The notes: generated by a model from the letters alone, not told the origin. Numbered from the stretch's first letter, positions 7,747-16,032 are shown. The stretch: 64,000 nucleotides of DNA from Euzebya tangerina (GCF_003074135.1 NZ_PPDK01000001.1:496001-560000), one strand, 5' to 3'. Program-made: numbers and translations.

Positions 7747-8307
7747 CTATACGCGTCGAGTGCCGGAACGGTTCACGGAAGTTGCTGGATCCTCCAGGTG
7801 TGCGAGGGCGGTGCGGAGCCGGGTCATGGCCCGGTGGCTGCGGCTCTTGACGGTGCCGACGGGTACCCCCAATCGTTCCGCGGCCTCTGGCTGGGTCAAA
7901 CCCTCGAGATGGGTCAGCCGAACCGCCTCCCGTTCGTCATCCGGAAGCCGGTCGAGCGCCTGCCGCAACTGAAAGGTGTTCCAGGTCCGCTCGAAGGAGG
8001 GCGGGTCCACGGCTAGATCGGTCTCGGGGTCGTGGCCGCCCTGCGTCGGCCGTCGTTCGGAGCGCAGGGCGTCGATGGCCGTCCGACGTGCGATGGCGTA
8101 CAGCCATGGGGCCAGATCGCGCCCAGGGTCGAAGCTGCTGGCGTTCTTCCACGCCTTGACGAACGTCTGCTGCACCACGTCGGCCACCAGTTCGTTGTCG
8201 CCTCCGACGATGGAACGCGCAACGGTCTGGATCGGGCGCGAGTACTGGCGGACCACCGCCCGGACGGCGTCCGGGTCGCCCGAGGCAAAGGCAGTGCTGT
8301 GGTCCAC
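7747..8307 (-). CDS. ECF RNA polymerase sigma factor (SigK-like)
   Basis: A 186-residue ECF sigma factor. Region 2 is seen in VADVVQQTFVKAWKNASSFD and LAPWLYAIARRTAIDALR, and region 4 in LPDDEREAVRLTHLEGL with PEAAERLGVPVGTVKSR as the helix-turn-helix. I choose the GTG at 8307. The frame stays open up to a GTG at 8379, but codons there have low GC at the third position and no family match. It is followed by its anti-sigma gene and is divergent from a COG4315 lipoprotein gene at 8406, a likely regulon member. Confidence 0.82.
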   Translation of the reverse strand: MDHSTAFASGDPDAVRAVVRQYSRPIQTVARSIVGGDNELVADVVQQTFVKAWKNASSFDPGRDLAPWLYAIARRTAIDALRSERRPTQGGHDPETDLAVDPPSFERTWNTFQLRQALDRLPDDEREAVRLTHLEGLTQPEAAERLGVPVGTVKSRSHRAMTRLRTALAHLEDPATSVNRSGTRRV

Positions 8308-8405
8308 GACACGAAGTTTCTCAGATTTCTGCGAACTGTCTTGGCAGCAGCCCCGTACAGGGGTCCGACAGCCAACCACCCACCCCCTCGAAAGGCACGA
8401 TCGCC

Positions 8406-8984
8406 ATGTCCCTCTCCGCCGCCAGCCGCACCGCCTCCACGCTCAAGGTTGCCGCCGCCAGCGCGCTGCTGGCCCTGGCGCTGGCCGCCTGTGGCTCCGA
8501 TACCGACGCCGAGGACGTCGGCGCCGCCACCGCGGTCGCCCAGACCGCCGAGGACGCAGCCGCAACCGATGACTCCAGCCCCTCCGGCGGCGAGGCGATC
8601 GTCACCACCGCCTCGACCGACGTCGGCGACATCCTCGTCGACGCGGACGGCTTCACGGTCTACGGGTTCACCGAGGACTCCGACGGCACCCCGACCTGTG
8701 AGGACGCCTGCCTGGACGCCTGGCCCGCCGTCACCGTCGAGTCCGCGGAGGTGCCCGAGGGACTGGACGCCGAGGTCTTCAGCGTGGTGGAGCGCACCGA
8801 CGGCACCTTCCAGCTGGTCGCGGGCGAGTGGCCCCTCTACACCTTCACCGGCGACCTGGAGCCGGGGGACACCAACGGTCAGGGCAGCGGCGACGTCTGG
8901 TTCGCAGCGGCCCCGGATGGGTCGCTGATCCAGGACGAGACTGCCGAGGCGGCCCCCGCCTCCGACGCCTCCTACGACTACTGA
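8406..8984 (+). CDS. Secreted lipoprotein with COG4315 repeats
   Basis: A 192-residue lipoprotein. The signal peptide ends in a lipobox, ALAAC, with Cys near residue 28, followed by an acidic, alanine-rich tether. From about residue 75 come two repeats of the 'secreted repeat of unknown function' (PF03640), seen as ILVDADGFTVYGFTEDS and WPLYTFTGDLEPGDTNGQG, with CEDACLDAWP between. The biochemical role of this family is not known. It is divergent from the ECF sigma gene with 98 bp between, which suggests control by that sigma factor (inference). Confidence 0.82.
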   Translation: MSLSAASRTASTLKVAAASALLALALAACGSDTDAEDVGAATAVAQTAEDAAATDDSSPSGGEAIVTTASTDVGDILVDADGFTVYGFTEDSDGTPTCEDACLDAWPAVTVESAEVPEGLDAEVFSVVERTDGTFQLVAGEWPLYTFTGDLEPGDTNGQGSGDVWFAAAPDGSLIQDETAEAAPASDASYDY

Positions 8985-9023
8985 GGCCCAGTCGCACCAC
9001 GACTTCCAAGCCAGTCACGACAC

Positions 9024-9054
9024 GAGTCGGTTCTTCCATTGAGGGGACCGGCTC
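9024..9054 (+). terminator. Terminator-like hairpin after the lipoprotein gene
   Basis: GAGTCGGT at 9024-9031 pairs with ACCGGCTC at 9047-9054 with one G-U pair. Outside it, ACGACAC (9017-9023) can pair with GTGTCGT (9063-9069) after an asymmetric bulge. It lies 40 bp past the stop at 8984. Confidence 0.35.
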
Positions 9055-9095
9055 GCATCGTCGTGTCGTCCCGCCACCCCGTACGATCCGGCGTC

Positions 9096-10292
9096 ATGGT
9101 CTCGCGACGTGGGCAGCGGATGAGTGAGGGCGGCATGGCGCCCTACCTGCAGGCGCACTTCGAGCATCGCCATGACGAGGGGTACGTCTCACTCAGCATC
9201 GCGGAGAACCACCAGGTGTTCGACCTGCTGAAGGAGCGGCTGGAGGAGCCCCTTGCCATCCCCGCCCACGTCGTCGGCTACGACGACATGGCCGGCAAGG
9301 CCGATCTGCGGACGGCCATCGCTGGATTGTTCGAGCGCGAGATCTTCCACCGGGCCGTCGACCCGGCCCACGTGCGGGTGCTCTCGGGGGCCAGTGGGGT
9401 CCTGGAGGCGCTCGGCCACGTGCTGGGCGACCCGGGGGACGGCGTGCTCATCCCGACCCCGTCCTACGCTGGGTTCTGGCCCGACCTGGAGGTGCGACCA
9501 GGACTGCACGTCGTGCCGGCCGCAACCCTGGCAGAGGACGGCTTCCACCTGACCCCTGACATCCTCGAGCAGGCACTGGCCGATGCGGAGGTGCCGGTCA
9601 CCACGCTGCTGCTGACCAACCCGGACAACCCTCGCGGGCAGGTCATCGCGGCCGATGACGTCGAGGCAGCGCTGCAGTGGGCCGAGTCACACGCGCTCCA
9701 TGTGATCGTGGACGAGATCTACGCGCTGTCCGTGTTCGGGGAGTCCTTCACCTCGGTCGGGCAGCTGCGACCGTCGCTCGGCGAGCGCATCCACGTCGTG
9801 TGGGCCGTGAGCAAGGACTTCGGGATGAGCGGGCTGCGCTGTGGCGCGGTCATCTCCGAGAACGACCAGGTCCTGGGCGCACTCGACCTCCAGGGCCTCT
9901 GGTCCGGCGTGAGCGGTCACACCCAGCACCTGCTGGCCGGCATGCTCACGGACGAGGACTGGTTGCAGGCGTACCTCACCTGGATGCGTCAGCGCCTGCA
10001 GACCGCCAGCCAGCTGACGACGACGGCCCTGGACCAGGCGTCGATCCCGCATCTTGCCCCCACTGCGGGGTTCTTCCTGCTCTGTGATCTGCGCGACCAC
10101 CTGGACCAGCCGACGTGGGAGGCCGAACACGACCTGTGGCAACACGTGTTGGATGAGGCGCAGGTCAACCTGACGCCCGGCTCGGCCCTGCGAGCTGGCG
10201 AACCGGGATGGTTCCGCATCTGCTACGCCGCGGGCACCTCCGCCGTGGTGACCGACGCCATCCATCGGGTCGGATCGGTCCTGGCCCGGTGA
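9096..10292 (+). CDS. PLP-dependent class I aminotransferase (ACC synthase-like)
   Basis: A fold-type I aminotransferase of about 398 residues. The opening SLSIAENHQVFDLLKERL recalls plant ACC synthases. The cofactor-binding parts are seen as GASGVLEALGHVLGDPGDGVL, TNPDNPRG, VDEIYALSVF and the Schiff-base lysine in SKDFGMSGLRCG. The reaction could be transamination of an aromatic or branched amino acid, or a C-S lyase/ACC-type reaction; the sequence does not decide. The start could be the ATG at 9096 or the one at 9120 (MSEGGMAP). It stands alone between a lipoprotein gene and a toxin-antitoxin pair. Confidence 0.8.
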   Translation: MVSRRGQRMSEGGMAPYLQAHFEHRHDEGYVSLSIAENHQVFDLLKERLEEPLAIPAHVVGYDDMAGKADLRTAIAGLFEREIFHRAVDPAHVRVLSGASGVLEALGHVLGDPGDGVLIPTPSYAGFWPDLEVRPGLHVVPAATLAEDGFHLTPDILEQALADAEVPVTTLLLTNPDNPRGQVIAADDVEAALQWAESHALHVIVDEIYALSVFGESFTSVGQLRPSLGERIHVVWAVSKDFGMSGLRCGAVISENDQVLGALDLQGLWSGVSGHTQHLLAGMLTDEDWLQAYLTWMRQRLQTASQLTTTALDQASIPHLAPTAGFFLLCDLRDHLDQPTWEAEHDLWQHVLDEAQVNLTPGSALRAGEPGWFRICYAAGTSAVVTDAIHRVGSVLAR

Positions 10293-10357
10293 GCATCTGG
10301 GGGGCTAGCCGCCTTCCGCAACCTTGCCCGACTGGACTGGGGGCAGCTGTTGCAAAA

Positions 10358-10372
10358 TGCTACGCTGTAGCA
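10358..10372. promoter_or_regulatory. Palindromic operator of the toxin-antitoxin operon
   Basis: TGCTAC-GCT-GTAGCA is a perfect 6-bp inverted repeat with a 3-bp centre, 10 bp before the antitoxin start. Antitoxins of this kind usually repress their own promoter, so it is a probable autoregulatory operator. The flanking TTGCAAAA is AT-rich for this genome and may belong to the promoter. Confidence 0.5.
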
Positions 10373-10382
10373 GAACGCTTCG

Positions 10383-10784
10383 ATGTCAGGTGAGTACATG
10401 GCGACCAAACCCGTTCGATTGGACCAATCGTTGGTCGACGCTGCGGCGGAGTCAGGTCATCGCAACCGTCGATCCACGACGCAGCAGATCGACTTCTGGT
10501 TGCGTGTCGGACGGGCGGTCTCGGCCGGCCAGACCAGCGAACGAGAGCGGATCATGGGTGCGGTCAACGGGACCGTCCACTTCGAGGAGTTGAGCGATCC
10601 CGAGCGCGAAATCGCCCACGCGGAGATCGACGCCCGAATCGAGACTGCCGCCAGCGGGGCAGACTTCGCTGCACGTCTGGCGGCGGAGGGTGTGCCCACG
10701 GTGACGTTGGGCCCCGACGGTGCCCTCATCAGGCAGGAGCCGGACGGCAGCACGTCCGTCATCGGTGACGCCGACGCTGCGTGA
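10383..10784 (+). CDS. ParD-like antitoxin
   Basis: A 133-residue protein resembling the ParD-like antitoxin family (PF11903). Its N-terminal part (PVRLDQSLVDAAAESGHRN, STTQQIDFWLRVGRAV) suits a ribbon-helix-helix DNA-binding domain. The acidic C-terminal half, with its EELSDPEREIAHAEID helix, would wrap the toxin. The start may be 10383 or the ATG at 10398 (MATKPVRL). The stop overlaps the GTG start of the toxin gene, so the two are translationally coupled. The palindrome at 10358-10372 is its likely binding site. Confidence 0.75.
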   Translation: MSGEYMATKPVRLDQSLVDAAAESGHRNRRSTTQQIDFWLRVGRAVSAGQTSERERIMGAVNGTVHFEELSDPEREIAHAEIDARIETAASGADFAARLAAEGVPTVTLGPDGALIRQEPDGSTSVIGDADAA

Positions 10785-11353
10785 GCCGTCTCGACCTCGT
10801 GGTCGGGCCGAACGGGGCGGGGAAGAGCACCTTCGTGCGCTTCGTCCTGGCCTCGGCCCGACCAGGGGTCCCGTTCGTCAACGCCGACCTGATCGCCGGC
10901 GAGCGGTGGCCAGAGGATCCCGAGGCCAACTCCTACGAGGCCGCACGCATCGCTACCGCCGTCCGATCGAAGCTGATCGCAGCCGGCGAGTCGTTCATCG
11001 CCGAGACGGTCTTCTCCCACCCCTCGAAGGTCGATCTCGTGACGGAGGCGCGAGCCGCCGCCTTCGACGTCCACCTGCACGTGCTCATGGTGCCCGCGGC
11101 GTTGGCCGTGGCACGCGTCAGAGCGCGGGTCGAGGTGGGCGAACACGACGTCCCGCAGCACAAGATCGTCGGTCGCTATGCGCGGTTGTGGTCCAACGTG
11201 GTGGCAGCCGCACCGCTCTGTCGCCGTGTGGACATGTGGGACAACAGCGGTGTCGGCCCGGTCCAAGTCGGGACGATGCGCGACGGGATCTGGGTTCTGG
11301 GTCCGCGCTGGCCGACGTGGACACCACCCGAACTCGGCGCGCTCGGTACCTGA
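10781..11353 (+). CDS. Zeta-toxin-like P-loop kinase
   Basis: A 190-residue P-loop protein with Walker A GPNGAGKST at residues 9-17. The NADLIA and SFIAETVFSHPSK motifs are those of zeta toxins, which phosphorylate UDP-N-acetylglucosamine and related substrates. VARVRARVEVGEHDVP carries the arginines of the lid, and the C-terminal WDNSG is also typical. The start GTG at 10781 overlaps the antitoxin stop. Unlike classical epsilon-zeta pairs, the partner here is a ParD-like protein rather than an epsilon helix bundle. Confidence 0.8.
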   Translation: MSRLDLVVGPNGAGKSTFVRFVLASARPGVPFVNADLIAGERWPEDPEANSYEAARIATAVRSKLIAAGESFIAETVFSHPSKVDLVTEARAAAFDVHLHVLMVPAALAVARVRARVEVGEHDVPQHKIVGRYARLWSNVVAAAPLCRRVDMWDNSGVGPVQVGTMRDGIWVLGPRWPTWTPPELGALGT

Positions 11354-11402
11354 TCAGACGGTCGCTTTCCGCCTCCGCCTCCGCTCCCTAGTGTCACGCG
11401 TC

Positions 11403-13151
11403 ATGCCCGCCACGCTTCGTCGTCTCACGCTCGGATGCCCGCTGGTGATCGTGTTGGGAGCAGCCTTGCTCCTCGGCGTCGAAGGGGGCTCCGCAGCCAC
11501 CTCCCAAGACCCCATCGACGTGCTGGTCTTCACCAAGACCGAGGGCTTCCGGCACCCCTCGATCGCGGAGGGCATCCAGGCGATCACCGACTTGGGCGCA
11601 GCCGGCGGCTGGCAGGTCGACCAGACCGAGGACGCTGGCGCCTTCACCAGCGAGAACCTGGCCGGCTACGACGTCGTCGTGTGGCTCAGTACCACCGGAG
11701 ATGTCCTGAACGACCCGCAGCAGGCGGCGTTCGAAGCCTACATACGAGGTGGCGGGGGCTTCGCCGGCATCCACGCGGCAACTGACACCGAGTACGACTG
11801 GCCGTGGTACGGCGAGTTGGTCGGGGCGTACTTCGACCGCCATCCGCCCGGCACCGCTCAGGCGACCGTCGAGGTGGAGGACCGGACCCACGCCTCGACG
11901 CTCCACCTGGGCGACTCCTGGGTGCGGACCGATGAGTGGTATGACTTCCAACAGAACCCTCGCGATGCGGTTCATGTCCTGGCCACGCTCGACGAGGACA
12001 CCTACGAGGGCGGGATGATGGGTGAGGACCACCCCATCGCGTGGTGCCAGGTGTACGACGGCGGGCGGTCCTGGTACACCGCGGGCGGCCACACCCCGGC
12101 CAGCTTCCAGGAGCCTGACTTCCGGGCACACCTGGCCGGCGGGATCCGCTACGCCGCAGGTGTGGCTGGTGCGTGCGGCGACGATCCGGGCCCCTCACCC
12201 GACCCAACGCCGACGGGGCCCGAGCCGGCCGACCCCGGCGAGGTCCAGCGAATCGCCGGGCCCGATCGGGTGGCGACGGCGCTCGCCATCTCAGAAGCCG
12301 GCTGGGACTCCAGCGAGTACGTGGTCCTGGCCAGCGGCGGATCGTTTGCGGATGCCCTGGCGGCGGCGCCCCTCGCGGGAGGGTTGGATGCGCCACTGCT
12401 CCTCACGGTCGGAGAGAGCCTGGACCCGCGCGTCGTGGCCGAGTTGGAGCGGTTGGACGCGACCGATGTCGTCGTGATGGGCGGGCCGGCGGCGATCTCA
12501 GAAGCGGTGTCGGATGGTCTGGGGCGTCTCGGGCTGTCGGTCGAACGCGTGGCCGGGCGTGATCGCATCGAGACGGCAGAGGCGGTTGCGAGCACCCTGG
12601 GCGACGCCCGCGGCGGGATCGCAGTCGTCGCAGCGGCAGACCGCTTCCCGGATGCGCTGGCCGTGGGACCGGTCGCCGCTGCCGAGGGCCACCCGATCTT
12701 CCTGGCCGGCCCGGACGGTCTGACATCGACGACCCTCGCGACCATGCGGGATGGCGCGGTCGACGACGTGCTGATCGTCGGCGGATCGAGCGCCGTTCCA
12801 GACGCGGTCGAGGGCCAACTCAGCGCCGCCGGCATCACCACGGTCACCCGGATCGCGGGCCTGTCCCGCTACGAGACGGGCGTCGCGGTTCTGGACTTCG
12901 CGGTCGAGCGGGGTCTGCCCGCGGATGAGTTGCTGGTCGCGACCGGGGCGAACTTTCCCGACGCGCTGGCGGCCGGCGCGTTCGGTGCTCGGACCGGCCG
13001 GCTGATCATGCTGGTCGACGGTGATCAGCCCGTCTCGGACCAGCCCGCAGCGGGCTTTCTGGCGGGGGCGGATGTCTCGGACTTCGTGTTGCTCGGCGGT
13101 CTTGGTGTCCTCCCCGAGTCGCTGGCCGAGGAGCTTCGGGAAGGCCCCTAG
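11403..13151 (+). CDS. Secreted ThuA-domain protein with three CWB2 cell-wall-binding repeats
   Basis: A 582-residue exported protein. A signal peptide spans residues 1-32. A ThuA-like domain (about 37-250) follows, with VFTKTEGFRHPSI, VVWLSTTGDVL, GGGFAGIHAATDTEYDWPWYG and the late GGRSWYTAGGH all visible; it resembles a glutamine-amidotransferase-fold domain found in trehalose and sugar metabolism proteins. A Pro/Asp-rich linker precedes three PF04122 (CWB2) repeats starting near IAGPDRVATALA, VAGRDRIETAEA and IAGLSRYETGVA. CWB2 units bind the cell wall in clostridia. The start at 11403 is chosen because the frame upstream lies over the toxin gene. The protein is probably surface-anchored and may act on a glycan (inference). 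Confidence 0.85.
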   Translation: MPATLRRLTLGCPLVIVLGAALLLGVEGGSAATSQDPIDVLVFTKTEGFRHPSIAEGIQAITDLGAAGGWQVDQTEDAGAFTSENLAGYDVVVWLSTTGDVLNDPQQAAFEAYIRGGGGFAGIHAATDTEYDWPWYGELVGAYFDRHPPGTAQATVEVEDRTHASTLHLGDSWVRTDEWYDFQQNPRDAVHVLATLDEDTYEGGMMGEDHPIAWCQVYDGGRSWYTAGGHTPASFQEPDFRAHLAGGIRYAAGVAGACGDDPGPSPDPTPTGPEPADPGEVQRIAGPDRVATALAISEAGWDSSEYVVLASGGSFADALAAAPLAGGLDAPLLLTVGESLDPRVVAELERLDATDVVVMGGPAAISEAVSDGLGRLGLSVERVAGRDRIETAEAVASTLGDARGGIAVVAAADRFPDALAVGPVAAAEGHPIFLAGPDGLTSTTLATMRDGAVDDVLIVGGSSAVPDAVEGQLSAAGITTVTRIAGLSRYETGVAVLDFAVERGLPADELLVATGANFPDALAAGAFGARTGRLIMLVDGDQPVSDQPAAGFLAGADVSDFVLLGGLGVLPESLAEELREGP

Positions 13152-13166
13152 CCCTGGCCGCCCCGG

Positions 13167-13670
13167 TCAGCTCTCGTAGAGGTCCGCCAGAGCCAGGTAG
13201 TCGTCCACGTTCGACCAGGGCGGCTGGAGCTGCTCTGGCAGGTCTCTTGCCTTCGCCGGCACGCCGACCGTCAGCTGGCGCGGGCCGACCTCCATCCCCT
13301 CGCGCACCAATGCGCCGGCCGCCACCAGCCCGTCCGCCCCGATCCGGGAGCCGTTCAGCAGGATGGCCCCCATCCCCACCAGCACGCCGGACTCGATCTG
13401 GGTCCCGTGCAGCAGTGCCCGGTGTCCGACCGTGACGTTCTCGCCCACGATCACCGGTTGCCCACGGTCGGTGTGGATGACCGTGTTGTCCTGCACATTG
13501 GAGTTCCGACCGATCACCACGGGGTCGTACTCAGCCCGGATGACCGTCCCGAACCAGATGCTGACCCCCTCCTCCAACGTCACGTCTCCCGTGATCACCG
13601 CAGTCGGGGCGATGAACTTCGCAGCCGAAACGTCCGGGGATCTGCCGTCAACCGTGATGATGTGTGCCAT
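13167..13670 (-). CDS. Gamma-class carbonic anhydrase-like protein
   Basis: A 167-residue left-handed beta-helix protein of hexapeptide repeats (VITGDVTLEEGVSIWFGTVIRAE onward). The three zinc histidines can be placed in NTVIHTD and TVGHRALLHG. The family catalyses CO2 hydration or binds metal in uncharacterised reactions (YrdA/PaaY-like). The start at 13670 (MAHIITVDG) is chosen because the frame upstream is not family-like. It converges on the CWB2 gene with a 15-bp gap. Confidence 0.87.
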   Translation of the reverse strand: MAHIITVDGRSPDVSAAKFIAPTAVITGDVTLEEGVSIWFGTVIRAEYDPVVIGRNSNVQDNTVIHTDRGQPVIVGENVTVGHRALLHGTQIESGVLVGMGAILLNGSRIGADGLVAAGALVREGMEVGPRQLTVGVPAKARDLPEQLQPPWSNVDDYLALADLYES

Positions 13671-13787
13671 GGTCCGGCAGTCTTGCAGATGAATCGACCG
13701 TTCTGGGGTCTCGCCACTTGACAGGGCCGGCACGCTCCGCCACCGTTTCCCGCCGACCAAGCCCTTCGAGGAGAAAGGAGTCGACCG

Positions 13788-13868
13788 ATGATGATGAGTA
13801 GCACTGCCCCGGCCATCGTGGCCCGCCACGATATGCCCTGTTTCGGGCGACTCCACGTCACGGCCTAA
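13788..13868 (+). CDS. Possible 26-residue leader peptide
   Basis: An ATG at 13788, seven bases after GAGAAAGGAG, opens a 26-codon frame that ends with TAA at 13866. The peptide begins with three methionines and contains single Cys and two His residues (RHDMPCFGRLH). It has no recognisable relative. The strength of the ribosome site and the hairpins downstream suggest a leader peptide for the 14013 gene, but chance cannot be excluded. Confidence 0.35.
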   Translation: MMMSSTAPAIVARHDMPCFGRLHVTA

Positions 13869-13958
13869 CGGCTGACCTCTCCAGTTCGTGCGCCCGCCTC
13901 GCTGTGCGGGCCCACTCCGGTCACACCTCGGCGGTCTCCGCGACCGCGTGCGGTCGAC

Positions 13959-13979
13959 GTCTGACAGTCGATGTCAGAC
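13959..13979. promoter_or_regulatory. Perfect 8-bp inverted repeat upstream of the 86-residue gene
   Basis: GTCTGACA at 13959-13966 and TGTCAGAC at 13972-13979 flank a 5-nt centre, 33 bp before the start at 14013. It could be an operator or an RNA hairpin. It shares TGTCAGACA with the operator-like sites at 1761 and 4571. Confidence 0.4.
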
Positions 13980-14012
13980 AGCGGCCGCAGAACCCCTCGA
14001 AGGGACTCTGTC

Positions 14013-14273
14013 ATGCACCCCTACGCCCACCACCAAGTGGTTGCGTTCCGCGCTGAGCAATCCCGGCGCGCCGCACTCGCTCGGCACCACCCACTCATAC
14101 GCGAGCCGTCCGTTCCCCTGACGGACGTCATCCTGCTGTTCATCACCCCTGGCTCGGTCCTGCTGCGCCTGGCTGCGCCCGGCATCAAGCAAGCCGTCGG
14201 CCTCGCCCTGATCCGCGTCGGGCTGCGGTTCGTCGACCCGACCATCGCCGTCCGATCGATCGCACGACGGTGA
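14013..14273 (+). CDS. Small hypothetical protein with a hydrophobic C-terminal half
   Basis: An 86-residue protein. The N-terminal part (MHPYAHHQVVAFRAEQSRRAALARHHP) resembles the start of many short actinobacterial proteins that begin MxPY and run into an Arg/Ala helix. Residues about 36-75 are hydrophobic (LTDVILLFITPGSVLLRL and GLALIRVGLRF) and may be membrane-associated. I prefer the ATG at 14013, nine bases after GAAGGGA, over the ATG at 13971, which lies in the inverted repeat. Function unknown. Confidence 0.5.
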   Translation: MHPYAHHQVVAFRAEQSRRAALARHHPLIREPSVPLTDVILLFITPGSVLLRLAAPGIKQAVGLALIRVGLRFVDPTIAVRSIARR

Positions 14274-14301
14274 TGAGCACCGTTCAGCCAGTACCTGACC
14301 C

Positions 14302-15204
14302 TCAGCCGGGGAAGTTGCCCGCCCTCCCGAGCAGTGCGGGCGCTTCCTCGGCCCCCAACTTCTGCGTGATCCAGTCTGCAGGCCCCACCAGGTCCTCCAC
14401 CGTCAGCCCGACATCGATGCCGGACCGGTGCAGCGCGTACACCAGATCCTCCGTTGCGATGTTGCCGGTAGCCGCAGGCGCGAACGGACAGCCTCCGAAG
14501 CCGCCGGAGGAGGCGTCGAGCGCGACCACGCCCTCGGCCGCGGCCATCAACGCGTTGGCGTAGCCGGTGTTGCGCGTGTTGTGGAAGTGGGCCCGCAGTT
14601 GGGCGTCGGTCTCGTTCCGCACGGCCCGGACCAGTCGGCTCACGTCGACCGGAACACCGACGCCGATGGTGTCGGCCAGCGCGATCTCGTCCGGCTCCTC
14701 CGGAGCGACAGCCCGGACGACGCGCATGACCTGCTCGGTGGACACCTCACCCTCGAAGGGACACCCGAACGCCGCCGAGATCGTCACGGAGGTGAACACC
14801 CCCTCCGCCTTCGCGGTCTTCAGCATCCGCGTCGTGGCGTCCAGGACGTCAGTCACGCTGGCGCCCTGATTGCGCTGAGAGAACGTCTCGGTCGTGATCG
14901 CGACCAGGTTGACCTCGTCGCACTCGGCGGCGAGCGCCCGCTCGAGGCCGCGCTCGTTCAGCACCAGACCGATGTGCGACACCGCGCTCCCGTCGGCAGC
15001 CGTCCGGGGAACCTCGGCCATGACCTCCTCCGCCCCGGCCATCTGCGGCACCCGCTTGGGGTGGACGAAGCTGGCCGTCTCGATCCGACGGGCCCCCGCC
15101 TGGACCAGCCGTCGGACGAACTCGGCACGCTCGCCGGGCGAGAGGACGGTCGCCTCGTTCTGCAATCCATCCCGCGGACCAACTTCGACGATGTGGGTGC
15201 TCAT
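14302..15204 (-). CDS. Hydroxymethylglutaryl-CoA lyase family protein
   Basis: A 300-residue HMGL-like TIM barrel. VEVGPRDGLQNE at the start carries the metal-binding Asp and catalytic Arg, HFHNTRNTGYAN the two metal histidines, and GGFGGCPFAPAATGN the active-site cysteine loop. HMG-CoA lyase splits HMG-CoA to acetyl-CoA and acetoacetate in leucine breakdown. HxHxTRNTG differs from the HxHDTYG of classic enzymes, so a related substrate is possible. No other leucine-degradation gene lies nearby. Confidence 0.82.
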   Translation of the reverse strand: MSTHIVEVGPRDGLQNEATVLSPGERAEFVRRLVQAGARRIETASFVHPKRVPQMAGAEEVMAEVPRTAADGSAVSHIGLVLNERGLERALAAECDEVNLVAITTETFSQRNQGASVTDVLDATTRMLKTAKAEGVFTSVTISAAFGCPFEGEVSTEQVMRVVRAVAPEEPDEIALADTIGVGVPVDVSRLVRAVRNETDAQLRAHFHNTRNTGYANALMAAAEGVVALDASSGGFGGCPFAPAATGNIATEDLVYALHRSGIDVGLTVEDLVGPADWITQKLGAEEAPALLGRAGNFPG

Positions 15205-15237
15205 GCTCCAAGGCTACGCCCTCGCCCGACCTCCGGG

Positions 15238-16032
15238 TCATCCCATGGCGAGGAGGACGCCGCTCAGGGACGCGAACGCCAGCGTCACGACCAGGGGGGT
15301 GAAGAGCAGATCGTCGTACCGGGCGAAGGCGGTCGATCGGTCGGTCTTGGTGAACCCGGTCTGGCGTCCGTCTCCGATGGCTCGCAAGGCCAACACGACC
15401 CCACCTGCTGCCACCACCGTCTTCAGCAGGAGTGGTGGGTCGTCCACGGTGGCGGCGCCCGCGATCCCAGCAGCCTGGAGCACCATCAGCAGGACAACCC
15501 CGACCGTGACGAGGCGGCCGGGGGTGAATGCGGGCGCCCCGTCCACGCCGGCTGGGACCACCACGTCCAACCATCGCGTCCCACCGAACACCCAGTAGAG
15601 GTGAACGGCCGCGGCCCCGAGCAGGATGACGATGCCCCCACCCGCCATGACCGTGAGGGCAGCACGACCCACCACACCGGTCTCGACTCCGGCCGCAAAG
15701 GCGGCCAGGAGGAACAGCGGCCACGCCAGGTGTCCGCGGAGGAGGGCAAGCATCGCGATCCCGGACACCGCACCAACCGCGCCAACGGCGATCACCGGCC
15801 GACCACCGACGGCCACGACGGCCAGTCCGAGCCACGCGATCGACGTCGCATGCCAGGCGTAGCGGATCAAGCGGTTGGCGGCCCAGCGCGGAATCGGGAT
15901 CGTCCAGGCCTCCGCCAGCAATGGCTGGATGACGGCTCGCTCACCGAGGTAGGAGTGCGCCACGGCCAGGAGGACGAACATCGTGGCGCTCACGCCGGTC
16001 CAGAGGGTCAACACGGTTGCACTGCCTTTCAT
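15238..16032 (-). CDS. Multi-pass membrane protein with a DUF3995-like segment
   Basis: A 264-residue protein with about seven hydrophobic segments. The HLYWVFGGTRWLDVVVPA stretch near residue 145 is typical of DUF3995, a four-helix membrane domain of unknown role. The start at 16032 (MKGSATVL) opens with a hydrophobic segment; the frame upstream overlaps the operators and is not family-like. It is divergent from the TetR gene at 16142, and two copies of a palindrome lie between them, so TetR probably controls it. Confidence 0.72.
   Translation of the reverse strand: MKGSATVLTLWTGVSATMFVLLAVAHSYLGERAVIQPLLAEAWTIPIPRWAANRLIRYAWHATSIAWLGLAVVAVGGRPVIAVGAVGAVSGIAMLALLRGHLAWPLFLLAAFAAGVETGVVGRAALTVMAGGGIVILLGAAAVHLYWVFGGTRWLDVVVPAGVDGAPAFTPGRLVTVGVVLLMVLQAAGIAGAATVDDPPLLLKTVVAAGGVVLALRAIGDGRQTGFTKTDRSTAFARYDDLLFTPLVVTLAFASLSGVLLAMG

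Larger units (their letters stand above)
13671..14012 (+). other. Leader-like intergenic region with a small ORF and hairpins
   Basis: This 342-bp gap lies between the carbonic-anhydrase start and an 86-codon gene. On the plus strand it holds a 26-codon ORF with a strong ribosome site (13788-13868), a GCCCGC/GCGGGC hairpin near 13890-13909, and a perfect 8-bp inverted repeat GTCTGACA / TGTCAGAC at 13959-13966 and 13972-13979. The last contains the same TGTCAGACA core as the GntR operators. It may be the regulated 5' leader of the 14013 gene. Confidence 0.35.

Noticed and set aside
8308-8379. N-terminal extension of the ECF sigma factor to the GTG at 8379
   Set aside because: Codons there have low third-position GC, and family members begin near VVDHSTA; the region more likely holds promoters.
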